Shown in pieces: positions 26,917-34,246 of a DNA stretch of 41,115 nucleotides. The position numbers and the translations under genes were made by a program. The first letter of the stretch is position 1; each line of letters starts with the position of its first letter. Source of the stretch: Paenibacillus phytorum (GTDB lineage Bacteria; Bacillota; Bacilli; Paenibacillales; NBRC-103111); assembly GCF_013141715.1 (NCBI RefSeq), contig NZ_WHOA01000055.1, positions 1 through 41,115 of the forward strand, read 5' to 3'. The notes under the pieces are model-generated. The model worked only from the letters and a program-made list of their open reading frames with translations. It had not been told where the DNA came from and ran no database searches.

Positions 26917-27591
26917 CTAATGCACCATGCCTTTACGCCACCAGCGTGTAAAATGTTCCAGCATAGGATGATCGCCGTCCACACCTATATCTACCTGGAT
27001 CCATTCTCCGCTCGAGACACGTGCGTGCATACCCGCTGAACGTTCTAGAAGCTTATCGAAATAGTCCTCCACTTTATCACTAGTTCCTAAGATTTCGCCC
27101 GCAACTACATAATGCGATAAGTCGATCATCAATCGGAGCTCCGGTAGGGCCTCTACATAGCCAGTTGTTCAGATTAAATCTTGGGTGACAGTCCACCTGT
27201 GAGTCTCGATAAAGTGTGGAATTATAAATTCCTCAGAAACTTTTAACAAGCCCTCTAATAAATGAACTGCTTCTTTATCAATGACGAAAGAGTCTGACAC
27301 CTGCGAGTTGCTGTATTGCAATCTGCCAAATTGATTGGCATGCTGAAGTATACCAATCATATCTTGTGGTTTCGCAGGGTAAGCAATGGCACTGAAACTT
27401 AGCTTGTAGCGATCAAGTAAACGGTGCCAAGTATCCATGTCTTCTAGAGAAGGCAACAAATAGCTAACCCCTTTGAATCCTGCTTCCGCAATTTCCTCGA
27501 ATTTCTGCTCCAAGGATCATTCTTCACCATTCTCTCCTAACCCTTCCATAGCCCATAAGGCTTGTTGGACGTCCAATCTAGGTCCATTTAT
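26917..27591 (-). pseudogene. Sugar phosphate isomerase/epimerase, broken by two nonsense codons
   Basis: One continuous frame of about 224 codons reads NGPRLDVQQALWAMEGLG, then SLEQKFEEIAEAGFKG, and ends in DHPMLEHFTRWWRKGMVH. It is an intact-length TIM-barrel isomerase/epimerase apart from TGA codons at 27519-27517 (probably TGG originally, after GENGEE) and near 27168 (after TVTQDLI, probably CGA originally). Both look like single-base changes. The family is related in fold to the two intact isomerases of the neighbouring operon. It lies on the same strand, upstream of the operon promoter region. Confidence 0.7.
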
Positions 27592-27776
27592 GGTTCCGTC
27601 ATTAATTCGATTCCAACTGCTACTAAGTCATTCGGATCGAGTATCGCTTGTTTCTGAATGAGCATTTCCGAGAGACGAATATCATTGGCAATTTTCGCGT
27701 TTAAGCATACGGCGGATGCCGCAACCAATTGATTTTCATCCGTTAAGTGAAAGAAAAGCTTGTCAGACTCACTCAA
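27588..27776 (-). pseudogene. C-terminal fragment of an FAD-dependent reductase (Reductase_C-like)
   Basis: A 62-aa frame (LFFHLTDENQLVAASAVC, then DIRLSEMLIQKQAILDP) resembles the C-terminal domain of ferredoxin-reductase-type FAD enzymes. The N-terminal FAD and NAD domains are missing and a stop lies just upstream. Its TAA overlaps the start region of the isomerase pseudogene, so the two were once a coupled pair. Family assignment is by eye and tentative. Confidence 0.4.
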
Positions 27777-27862
27777 ATTTCAGATGACTGTCTTTAAATC
27801 ACGCTCCGTTCTTAGACAACAATTGGAAGAACAGCTCAAGATCAAATCTAAGTTAAGGACAA

Positions 27863-27940
27863 GACTGCCATTTAGCGGAATGAGGCTGCCTAACAATATC
27901 GCGGCAGCCTCATTTTGTAGTTAATTTTAACTATCATTCT
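27863..27940. repeat. CTGCCCGTTAG-family repeat, full copy
   Basis: The left end ACTGCCATTTAGCGG is followed by a perfect 12-bp stem (AATGAGGCTGCC, 27879-27890; GGCAGCCTCATT, 27903-27914) with a 12-nt loop, then TTGTAG and a right end TAACTATCATTCTT that matches the CAACTATCGTTTC end of other copies. The stop codon of the small minus-strand ORF (27934-27936) lies inside this right end. This is the boundary between the sugar-locus remnants and the patchwork region. Confidence 0.7.
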
Positions 27941-28113
27941 TGGATGTGCCCCTTTGAGATTATGAGAAAAACCATTTCTGGATCCACTGGAGACTCATCA
28001 AACAATACTAACTCTCCAATAACACGTCTTGTTTTATTTATCAAAAGGCTAACTTAAATATGTTCATTTTCATTGCTAGGTGTATGGTTCACAGTAGAAT
28101 TATTTGAACTCAT
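27934..28113 (-). pseudogene. Small ORF interrupted by an in-frame TAA
   Basis: CAAGGAGATT precedes ATG 28113. The frame reads MSSNNSTVNHTPSNENEHI, then TAA at 28056-28054, then continues in the same frame for 39 codons (VIGELVLFDESPVDPEMVF in part) to TGA at 27936-27934. The strong ribosome binding site and the sensible sequence after the stop suggest a 59-codon gene with one nonsense mutation, or a 19-aa peptide. I do not recognise it. It fills the space between two repeat copies (27863 and 28197), as a cassette would. Confidence 0.4.
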
Positions 28114-28196
28114 TTGAGAATCTCCTTGATTCGTATGAATGCTGTTACCACTTAAATAGTTCGATTAGTAGGTTATCTTTCCTGCTTTCGGTATTA

Positions 28197-28290
28197 AACT
28201 AATCTGCCCGTCTTCAACAAAAACAAAGGGATCATCGACTGCGTTGCAGCCGGTGATCCCCTTTATACTAACGTTCTGCGTTAGCGCAAT
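28197..28290. repeat. CTGCCCGTTAG-family repeat, full copy
   Basis: The left end AACTAATCTGCCCGTCTTCAAC is recognisable (given in part as CTGCCCGT, 28204-28211). The stem AAAGGGATCATCG / CGGTGATCCCCTTT has one bulge and one mismatch. The loop ACTGCGTTGCAGC is close to the loop of the copy at 8391 (ACTGCGCGGCAGC), and both stems share a GGGATC core. The right end is CTAACGTTCTGCGTTAGCGCAAT. The 3' end of the VanZ-like remnant abuts it. Confidence 0.7.
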
Positions 28291-28763
28291 TCAGAGTCTC
28301 AATGTCACCATGAATATTAAATATAATATAACAGGTAATCCTATAGCAGATATTATTGTGATTAACAATTTAAAATTATATCATCAATGTCTGATGTTCC
28401 GATGCCTAAGAGCCCCTGAGTGATTTCAACAGATAAACTCACAAAGAATATAAACAACAGATTGGTTATTACTCTTTTGTCCTTTTTGAATAATGACAAA
28501 TAAGTACCAAGAGGAATAAGAATAACTATATTACCAACCACATTACTAAAAGCGAATTTTTTTATAGTCGCAGAACCGCCAAGTATATATTCCTTTATAC
28601 TATAAAAAGGAATAAAATTGATTGACCTATTTAAAGTCCTTTGACTATTAAACATCTCCAAAATTGAAATTCTTGATAAGAACAATAATTTAATTAAAAA
28701 AACTATGTAACAAATGAAAACACCATATAAAAAGATTGTTTTAATCCGTTCTCGTTTATTCAT
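28291..28763 (-). pseudogene. VanZ-like family membrane protein, 3' end disrupted
   Basis: It starts at ATG 28763 (MNKRERIKTIFLYG) with GGAGGT upstream. The first frame gives 133 codons with four predicted membrane helices and the VanZ-family segment GTSDIDDIILN, then stops at 28362, just where the family normally continues with a glycine-rich helix. In another frame the sequence goes on as a hydrophobic helix (LLITIISAIGLPVILYLIF) to a TGA at 28291, immediately beside the repeat. A small deletion or frameshift near 28350-28365 explains this. VanZ confers teicoplanin resistance in one context; most homologues have no known role. Confidence 0.6.
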
Positions 28764-28817
28764 AATACCTCCATTTTTCATTTTATCCCTGCTTATTCTC
28801 TGACGCTCAGTTTATAA

Positions 28818-28969
28818 TTTAAAGAAAGCAAAATCTGGCAAGGACTTCCGGCCGTTAAGAACGGCAATGTCAATCCGCTGGATTACAAAACGTACTTCTA
28901 CTTTGATGCGAAATCCATTCTTTGCCAGATACCTTGACGGAGACGATGCTGGAGCAGACAAGTAAATAA
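28818..28969 (+). pseudogene. C-terminal fragment of an iron-siderophore binding protein, frameshifted
   Basis: The frame FKESKIWQGLPAVKNGNV, then PLDYKTYFYFDAKSIL, matches the usual C-terminus of FhuD/FepB-type siderophore-binding lipoproteins. After QIP the frame hits TGA, but a one-base shift restores LTETMLEQTSK and a natural stop at 28967-28969. Only the last 50 codons remain, followed directly by their terminator. The rest of the gene and its operon are absent. Confidence 0.6.
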
Positions 28970-28973
28970 GTTT

Positions 28974-29024
28974 AGAAACCGCAGGATGCATGACAGGAAT
29001 GTCATACCTTGCGGTTTCTTTTAT
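28974..29024 (+). terminator. Rho-independent terminator after the siderophore-binding fragment
   Basis: AGAAACCGCA (28974-28983) pairs with TGCGGTTTCT (29010-29019). The stem continues through GG/CC and ATGACA/TGTCAT to a GGAA loop and is followed by TTTTAT. It also separates the fragment from the VOC gene downstream. Confidence 0.7.
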
Positions 29025-29096
29025 AAGATTCGCTTCTGCTGCCAGAAGTAGAGTATAGTAGGAGTAGTTGAAAATATATTCCAGGAGGCTACAGCC

Positions 29097-29498
29097 ATGT
29101 CACAGGAGATTTGGATTAACCTGCCGGTCAAAGATGTTGAGAGGTCAACTGCCTTTTTCAATGAGATTGGATTCCATGCGGTGAGCGTTGGTAACGAGAG
29201 AGCCAAGCTTGCCATAGGCCAAACAACGATTCTGCTGTTCCCGGATGCGGCGTTTGAGAAATTTACAGGTTCAAAAACCGCAGATACTTCCCATAGCGCA
29301 GAAGTAATATTTTCCATTGGCGCTGAAAGCAGAGAAGAAGTAGATGCCTTTATTCAAAAAGTAGAGTTTGCCGGAGGAAGCATCTTTGGCAAACCGAGTG
29401 AAATTGACGGCTGGATGTACGGCGCAGGATTTGCCGACCTGGACGGTCACCGCTGGAACCTGCTGTACATGGATGAGAGCAAAATGCCGAAACGCTAA
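29097..29498 (+). CDS. VOC-family (glyoxalase/bleomycin resistance-like) protein
   Basis: 133 aa with CCAGGAGG upstream of ATG. The two beta-alpha-beta-beta-beta modules of the vicinal-oxygen-chelate fold are recognisable: IWINLPVKDVERSTAFFNEI at residues 5-24, and GAGFADLDGHRWNLLYMDES at about 110-129, where the DGHRW signature carries a usual metal-side residue. It resembles the PhnB/extradiol-like lactoylglutathione-lyase-related group; the reaction is unknown. It is the only plus-strand gene in this stretch and has its own terminator. Confidence 0.85.
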   Translation: MSQEIWINLPVKDVERSTAFFNEIGFHAVSVGNERAKLAIGQTTILLFPDAAFEKFTGSKTADTSHSAEVIFSIGAESREEVDAFIQKVEFAGGSIFGKPSEIDGWMYGAGFADLDGHRWNLLYMDESKMPKR

Positions 29499-29503
29499 TA
29501 TGG

Positions 29504-29543
29504 AAACGCCGGCCACCTGCTTAAGGTCACCGGCGTTTTTTTT
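29504..29543 (+). terminator. Rho-independent terminator after the VOC gene
   Basis: AAACGCCGG (29504-29512) pairs with CCGGCGTTT (29530-29538), with a second short stem ACCT/AGGT inside, followed by a run of eight T. It starts 6 nt after the stop codon. Confidence 0.85.
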
Positions 29544-29838
29544 ACACCCCGTATAATCTCATATCTGTCATTCAAATCAAAATCGTTGCTTAGAAGGAAA
29601 AATTCGTGGGTTAAACTAATACAAATCACCTGGGTTAGCCCGTGTTAATTTATTGGTCTTACATAAACTATATTAACACATATTGGAACTAACCTGCCCT
29701 TTAGTTGAATAGCAAAAAAAGGACCCACAGCAACGGGCTGAGGGTCTAAGTTTTATATTTTAAAGGGGGTCGACTTTTATTATAGGCTTGATTAATTAAT
29801 GCCACATGAAAATAAGATTTCAATTATGTTACATTTAC
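29544..29838. other. Gene-free interval before grpB-like gene
   Basis: AT-rich, with one repeat copy (29688-29750). AACACGGGCTAACCC-type sequence near 29624-29650 loosely resembles the repeat ends. No ORF or promoter was convincing. Confidence 0.4.
29688..29750. repeat. CTGCCCGTTAG-family repeat, degenerate copy
   Basis: ACTAACCTGCCCTTTAGTTGAATAG (given in part as AACCTGCCCTTTAG, 29691-29704) is followed by a stem GGACCC/GGGTCT around CAGC-AACG-GGCTG. The CCCGTTAG core has T for G. It lies between the VOC terminator and the 3' end of the GrpB-like gene. Confidence 0.55.
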
Positions 29839-30363
29839 TTAACACTTGTTTCTCGTTAGCTTTATCGCCAATTCAATAACTGATTGAATGAATGGTGCTT
29901 TCTGTTGGGTATATGTCGATCTATCTTCTAAATATAAGGAAGCAAGATGCTTCTTAAGTTGCGCATACTCTACTACTTTCTCCGGATGACATCTGAGGTA
30001 ATTCCGAAATAGAAGGTTATTGTTCCATTCGTCACTGCTTAATTCATAAACGTGAAGGTGATGTGTTCCCTTTCTCCTTTCTCCTTTACGAAAAAACTTA
30101 CGATTGGGAAAATCCACTTTTGGAACATATTCGTAGCCAAGCTTTTTTAAAGGTTCTATAAACGAGTCTGCTTCATCAAGATGGTTCACCCCAACAGCGA
30201 TATCCAATATTGGTTTGGAGGGCAACCCAACTATTGAAGTACTTCCTATATGCTCAATATAAGCTGCCTTGCCTTGTAAAGTTTGACTTATCTTCGTCTT
30301 CTCATCCTCAAACTCTTGGAGCCACTCTGTTTTATATTCTTCAATAACTACTTCTTCAGCCAA
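29839..30363 (-). CDS. GrpB-family protein (UPF0157, nucleotidyltransferase-like)
   Basis: A 174-aa protein of full family length. EHIGSTSIVGLPSKPILDI (about residues 37-55) is the GrpB signature, containing the GS and D-type motifs of the nucleotidyltransferase fold. HHLHVYE follows near residue 100, and LRCHPEKVVEYAQLKKHLA after that. The molecular role is not established; homologues are common in mobile or accessory gene clusters of Bacillota. It is preceded by a repeat on its 5' side (30401) and followed by a degenerate one on its 3' side. Confidence 0.88.
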   Translation of the reverse strand: MAEEVVIEEYKTEWLQEFEDEKTKISQTLQGKAAYIEHIGSTSIVGLPSKPILDIAVGVNHLDEADSFIEPLKKLGYEYVPKVDFPNRKFFRKGERRKGTHHLHVYELSSDEWNNNLLFRNYLRCHPEKVVEYAQLKKHLASLYLEDRSTYTQQKAPFIQSVIELAIKLTRNKC

Positions 30364-30400
30364 GTGTATTCCCCTTCCCTAACAGAATTGTCTTTATGAA

Positions 30401-30431
30401 TCATTGAGCTATAGTTCTCCGTTAGTTGAAC
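30401..30431. repeat. CTGCCCGTTAG-family repeat, right-end type
   Basis: ATTGAGCTATAGTTCTCCGTTAGTTGAA matches the ATTGAGCTATCGTTTCCCGTTAG end (shown here in part). It ends 18 nt before the stop of the Zn-ribbon gene (minus strand) and begins 38 nt upstream of the GrpB-like start. Confidence 0.6.
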
Positions 30432-30448
30432 GATCTCCATAGACGGTG

Positions 30449-31003
30449 CTAATTTACGTCAGTTAATTTCCATGCATGCAATACATTACCGTTCTTTTTA
30501 AGGCTACTTGACCTCAAAAGATTTTTCTCCCTCAACTCGTTAAAGATTAAATAATATTCTTTTTCAAGAATTTCCCAATCGTCATATTGTTTTCCCTCAG
30601 CTAAGCATGATGCAGCTATAAAACCTTTAACTCTCCATACTGGATTATTATCCATCCAATCACCATCTAAAAAGCCTTTCCATTTATCGCCATGAGCTGA
30701 GCGTAATAATTTCTTATTGACACTATCACTACTTGGTCTAAACACTTCCAGCCGATTATTATTAATAAACACAATCCCACATTTATTACATTGATATACT
30801 TTTTTAGTTAGATTGGATGATAACGTTCTAATTTTCATTAATGCTTTTTCTTTATCTATTTCTGATGGTCCTGATTTTTCGATTGCAGAATCAATCTCAT
30901 CCAAGAAATCAAACCAATCTTGATCTGATATCAAGTGAGCCTTATATGACAAGTAATCAGTTGTATCATATATTGGATGACCACATTCGCACATAATTTT
31001 CAT
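30449..31003 (-). CDS. Hypothetical protein with a zinc-ribbon-like Cys pair arrangement
   Basis: 184 aa from ATG 31003 (MKIMCECGHPIYDTTDYLSY), chosen because GGAGGTG lies 9 nt upstream; a longer frame runs to 31075. CECGH near the N-terminus and CNKCG near residue 72 could form one four-cysteine zinc site. The rest is mixed alpha/beta, with no signal peptide or membrane helix. I do not recognise a named family. It is bounded by repeat copies on both sides (30401 and 31140), like a one-gene cassette. Confidence 0.65.
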   Translation of the reverse strand: MKIMCECGHPIYDTTDYLSYKAHLISDQDWFDFLDEIDSAIEKSGPSEIDKEKALMKIRTLSSNLTKKVYQCNKCGIVFINNNRLEVFRPSSDSVNKKLLRSAHGDKWKGFLDGDWMDNNPVWRVKGFIAASCLAEGKQYDDWEILEKEYYLIFNELREKNLLRSSSLKKNGNVLHAWKLTDVN

Positions 31004-31139
31004 TCTACCACGCACCTCCGTTCTTAACCTTTTATATTTACTACAGTTGTTCCAACGACAGTTTAAAGTCGTCAACCGCGAACATTCACTCCTACAATAT
31101 TACCTTATTTTGGATACCCATGAGAAGGGTATTTCCACG

Positions 31140-31165
31140 CTAACCTGCCCGTTAGCTCAACAGTT
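31140..31165. repeat. CTGCCCGTTAG-family repeat, left-end type
   Basis: CTAACCTGCCCGTTAGCTCAACAG (given in part as CTGCCCGTTAGCTCAAC, 31145-31161) is an exact consensus left end; no long stem follows, though ACCTGCC recurs at 31173. It lies about 137 nt upstream of the Zn-ribbon gene. Confidence 0.65.
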
Positions 31166-31461
31166 TACCGACCTGCCACCAACCTACACAGATTGCTTTG
31201 ATGAGATATACAGGCTTGTTGATCCATTTCACGCTGTAGCAATAATACTTTGTTCTTGTCTATATTTACGGCAAAAGATACCTTGTATGACGTCCCTAAA
31301 TAGTATTTGAAGTGGTTTAATAACACTGCTTAAATGTGAAATATTATGCATTGAACTCCACACTCTCTTCTCATTTCTTTTTTCGTGATAATTACCCAAC
31401 CATGGGTATTCAAGCATATATCGGCCAATTGAAATTGGGAAATCCAATATAATGCTTATAT

Positions 31462-31514
31462 ATACTTATAAATTACTTTAATATACTTAAATTATATGGT
31501 AAAGTTACTTATAA
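31462..31514 (+). promoter_or_regulatory. Three phased ACTTA(T)AA repeats upstream of the DeoR-type gene
   Basis: ACTTATAA at 31465, ACTTAAA at 31486 and ACTTATAA at 31507 are spaced exactly 21 bp apart (two helical turns). The last touches the ribosome binding site. Iterated sites on one face of the helix are typical of DeoR-family operators, so autoregulation of the deoR-nagA operon is inferred. Confidence 0.5.
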
Positions 31515-31526
31515 GAGGTGAGATTG

Positions 31527-32321
31527 ATGTATCAAGAAGAACGATTACTGAAAATACTCGACTATATTAATAAACACCACGCGATGAGTGTTATGGATAT
31601 CTGTTCTCTTCTAGATGTATCTAGGGATACAGCCCGAAGAGATATTGTTAAATTAGTACAAGAAGGGGTCGTTATTCGTACACATGGAGGTGTCGCTCTG
31701 CCTCAATTGCAGAAGGAAATAGCCACTTATCAGGAACGTTTAATTGACGAAACAGACAGTAAAAGAAAAATTGGGAAGTTAGCAGCTAAACTGGTTCAAG
31801 ATCGGGAAACAGTCATTTTAGACGTTTCAACTACGGTACAGTCTGTAGCAGAACAAATTTCAGCTAAAAATATTACGGCTGTTACACATTCCATAGACAT
31901 TGTAGGGATTCTATCAGGTCGGGAAAATCTGCAAGTATATGTACTCGGCGGCTATTTACATGCCAAAAATCGGTTGTTATTTGGACCCTCCGTCATTGAT
32001 AAGCTGAGAGAATTAAGAGCTGATAAGGCATTTATCGGAGCTACAGCTATACGAGCCGATGGGCTTTACTTTCCTTACGAAGATGATGTTTCTGTTAAAA
32101 AAGAGATGGCCCGCAGATCGGATCAGGTCATTGTTGTGGCAGATTTCACAAAGTTTACAAGCAAGTCGGTTTATCGTTTAGATTTTGACTTTGTAGACAT
32201 TTTAATTACCGATCAAGAGGTGCCTATCGAAATAAGAGAAGTACTTCATAATAAAAATATAACGATTATTCAATGTGAGGAGAAAGACAAATTCGAGGGG
32301 GAAAACAGAGATGAGTCTTAA
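31527..32321 (+). CDS. DeoR/GlpR-family transcriptional regulator
   Basis: 264 aa from ATG 31527 (MYQEERLLKILDYI), with AGAGGTGA upstream; an in-frame GTG at 31518 is less likely. The N-terminal winged helix has the DeoR signature (MSVMDICSLLDVSRDTARRD, then VVIRTHGGV) at about 20-60. The C-terminal DeoRC domain senses a phosphosugar (ILDVSTTVQSVAEQ, then KAFIGATAIRADGLYF). The stop overlaps the nagA start by 11 nt, so the likely effector is an amino-sugar phosphate. Confidence 0.9.
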   Translation: MYQEERLLKILDYINKHHAMSVMDICSLLDVSRDTARRDIVKLVQEGVVIRTHGGVALPQLQKEIATYQERLIDETDSKRKIGKLAAKLVQDRETVILDVSTTVQSVAEQISAKNITAVTHSIDIVGILSGRENLQVYVLGGYLHAKNRLLFGPSVIDKLRELRADKAFIGATAIRADGLYFPYEDDVSVKKEMARRSDQVIVVADFTKFTSKSVYRLDFDFVDILITDQEVPIEIREVLHNKNITIIQCEEKDKFEGENRDES

Positions 32322-33456
32322 AATTTTACACAATGTAAACGTGATTCAAGAAGATGACCCTGGTCTATCTGCCATACTTTGGATACGAGATGGAATTATT
32401 GAAAAGATAGAAAGCGGCCTATCTTCTCTTCCTGAGGGCGAATATGAACTTATGGATGGTCAAGGACATTTATTAATACCAGGCATGATCGATGTTCATA
32501 TTCACGGTGCCAACGGGTTCGATATGATGGATGGAAGTGAGACAAGTATTCAGGAGGTTTCTCGGGCTTGTGCAGAAACCGGCTGCACCTCGTTTCTGGT
32601 CACTTCCGTCAGCTCTACTATTGAAGAATTATTAACCATGATTCGTAGTGTGAAACGTGTCATAGGACATGAAGTCGGGGCCAAAATTGCAGGGCTTCAT
32701 CTAGAAGGTCCTTACCTGAATCCGAAGCGTAAAGGTATGCAAAATGAACGGTTTTTACGACATCCGAATCTTACTGAAATGAAAGAAATTTTTAACGAAG
32801 CAGATGGACTGATTAAGATGGTTACAATAGCCCCCGAATTACCTGGTGGGATGGAACTCATCTCTTTTCTGAAGGAAATGGGCGTAGTTATTGCCGTCGC
32901 GCATTCGGATGCCACATACGAGGAGGCCAAGCAAGCCTTTGAAGCAGGAGCGAGTCATGTTACGCATTGTTTCAATGGCATGCGTCCGATTCATCATCGG
33001 GATCCCGGTCTGGTTGTAGCCGCTTTTGAAGAAGAACATGTCAGCCTACAAGCGATTGTAGATGGCATTCATTTGCATCCTGCAATCGTTCGAATGATGC
33101 ATCGTCTGAAAGGACCAGATGGCATGGTACTTATCACAGATGCTTTGCAAGCCATGGGACTTGGTGATGGAAATTATATGTTCGGTGGCCATCATGTTAC
33201 AGTTTCCGAAGGTGTAGCACGCCTAGAGGATGGGACTTTAGCCTCCAGTACGGTTACGATGAATGAGGCACTTCGTCTAACCATAGAAACCGGCATTTCT
33301 TTAATAGACGCGGTTAAAATGGCTTCAAGATCACCTGCACGAATACTAGGCCTGGATAATAAAGGTAGGATCTCCAGGGGTTTTGATGCTGATCTTGTCT
33401 TGTTAGATGAACAATTCCAAGTTCAATGGACAATGATTAAGGGGTACATCGTCTAA
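32311..33456 (+). CDS. nagA: N-acetylglucosamine-6-phosphate deacetylase
   Basis: 381 aa from ATG 32311 (MSLKILHNV), with GAGGGGG 8 nt upstream. Amidohydrolase-fold NagA removes acetate from GlcNAc-6-P to give GlcN-6-P. Diagnostic segments are HIHGANGFDMMDG, GLHLEGPYLNPKRKGMQ (metal-binding Glu), VAHSDATYEEA and HCFNGMRPIHHRDPG (His ligands), IVDGIHLHP, and LITDALQAMG (catalytic Asp). It is the usual length. It is coupled to the DeoR regulator. No nagB or PTS gene is present here, so the rest of the pathway must lie elsewhere. Confidence 0.94.
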   Translation: MSLKILHNVNVIQEDDPGLSAILWIRDGIIEKIESGLSSLPEGEYELMDGQGHLLIPGMIDVHIHGANGFDMMDGSETSIQEVSRACAETGCTSFLVTSVSSTIEELLTMIRSVKRVIGHEVGAKIAGLHLEGPYLNPKRKGMQNERFLRHPNLTEMKEIFNEADGLIKMVTIAPELPGGMELISFLKEMGVVIAVAHSDATYEEAKQAFEAGASHVTHCFNGMRPIHHRDPGLVVAAFEEEHVSLQAIVDGIHLHPAIVRMMHRLKGPDGMVLITDALQAMGLGDGNYMFGGHHVTVSEGVARLEDGTLASSTVTMNEALRLTIETGISLIDAVKMASRSPARILGLDNKGRISRGFDADLVLLDEQFQVQWTMIKGYIV

Positions 33457-33540
33457 TGCTTGGGTATAAAGGATGCTAAGCAGGAATATCTTCCTCCAAA
33501 TTCATTGGCAAGAAATGTAGATCCCTGGTTTATAACTAAT

Positions 33541-33609
33541 AAAAGAAACCTCTCCAATGAGTAAGATGGTTGCTCAAGACATCCATTTTACCAAGGTTTG
33601 GTTTCTTTT
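33541..33609 (+). terminator. Long stem terminator after nagA
   Basis: AAAAGAAACC (33541-33550) pairs with GGTTTCTTTT (33600-33609). Inside, GTAAGATGG pairs with CCATTTTAC to extend the structure. It ends in a short T-rich tract. It begins 85 nt after the nagA stop. Confidence 0.65.
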
Positions 33610-33740
33610 AGTTTGTACAAATCATCAAGAGTGGCTATCCCCTATTTACGCGACCTCCCTTCTAATGATTCGTATTGTCTGAACTACAATTTCGATTGTT
33701 TCATTTAAAGTTACCGATGACCGAAGCCTTGAATTGTCGT

Positions 33741-33770
33741 TTATTGAGCTAAAGTTTCCCGTTAAGCTGC
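33741..33770. repeat. CTGCCCGTTAG-family repeat, right-end type
   Basis: ATTGAGCTAAAGTTTCCCGTTAAGCTGC (shown in part) is a right-end copy with CGTTAAG in place of CGTTAG. The GNAT remnant reads straight into it and ends at a TAG inside it (33751-33749). Confidence 0.6.
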
Positions 33771-34178
33771 TCTAGAAGTCTGCAGGATGGAGCATTGGCA
33801 GTCTGTGTCTCAGCTATTACTCTGGATAATTCCAGCTCATTAAAAGAGAAATTAATTACTTGACTGAGTACCTCAGTTGCGTATCCAGACCTCCACCAAG
33901 TAGGGAGAAATTCATAAGATACCTCTGTGCCACCATCTACATGTTTATCTAAAGAGACTAAGCCAATAAATTCATTGTCTATTTTAGCCTAACAACCCAA
34001 AAGTGTGAATCAATTTGGGAGCGATTTAAGATCTCTATAAACTTAGTTCTTGTATATTCTTCGGGGATCGCACCACCTAAGTATCTTCTGACCATTTCAT
34101 TTACATATATTTTTTTCACGTCTTCGAAATCATCAATTTTTATCTTGGCAAGTATACATCTTCCCGTTTCGATTATAG
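33749..34178 (-). pseudogene. GNAT acetyltransferase (RimJ/RimL type), frameshifted and 3'-truncated
   Basis: The minus strand reads ETGRCILAKIKIDDFEDVKK at the N-terminus, and WVV, then a one-base shift near 33988-33994, then AKIDNEFIGLVSLDKHV and LPTWWRSGYATEVLSQVI (the acetyl-CoA-binding region) and AETQTANASSCRLLEQL. RimJ/RimL proteins continue with GF and a final strand; here the frame passes into the repeat (NGKL, stop). The start codon is also unclear (ATA after GGAGG). It is therefore broken in three ways, with the 3' truncation exactly at the repeat. Confidence 0.7.
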
Positions 34179-34195
34179 TTCCTCCTCCCTAATAT

Positions 34196-34226
34196 TCATT
34201 GAGCGAAAGTTTTCCGTTAGCGCAAT
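34196..34226. repeat. CTGCCCGTTAG-family repeat, right-end type
   Basis: CATTGAGCGAAAGTTTTCCGTTAGCGCAATG (shown in part) is partly self-complementary (ATTGAGC with GCGCAAT). It ends 20 nt before the stop of the NTR/TIMP-like gene and lies just upstream of the GNAT remnant. Confidence 0.6.
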
Positions 34227-34246
34227 GTTCGCTACGGTTCGTACCC

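Larger units (their letters stand above)
31004..31526. other. Intergenic interval before the deoR-type gene
   Basis: It contains the repeat copy at 31140-31165 and, at its right end, three phased ACTTA motifs before the DeoR-type gene. The middle (about 31170-31440) shows only short frames without ribosome binding sites, and no recognisable gene remnant. Confidence 0.5.

Noticed and set aside
27863..27923. Repeat stems as ordinary terminators only
   Set aside because: Several copies lack a U-tract, and the conserved ends outside the stem have no role in termination; a secondary terminator function is still possible.
27934..28113. Functional TAA readthrough or recoding in the small ORF
   Set aside because: No readthrough context could be supported; a nonsense mutation is simpler given the other broken genes nearby.
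28782..28817. Start of the siderophore-binding protein gene
   Set aside because: A stop codon lies directly before the conserved frame and no signal peptide is present; only the C-terminal end remains.
31229..31447. Minus-strand frame of 72 codons before the DeoR-type gene
   Set aside because: Only a TTG start without a ribosome binding site, and no recognisable sequence.
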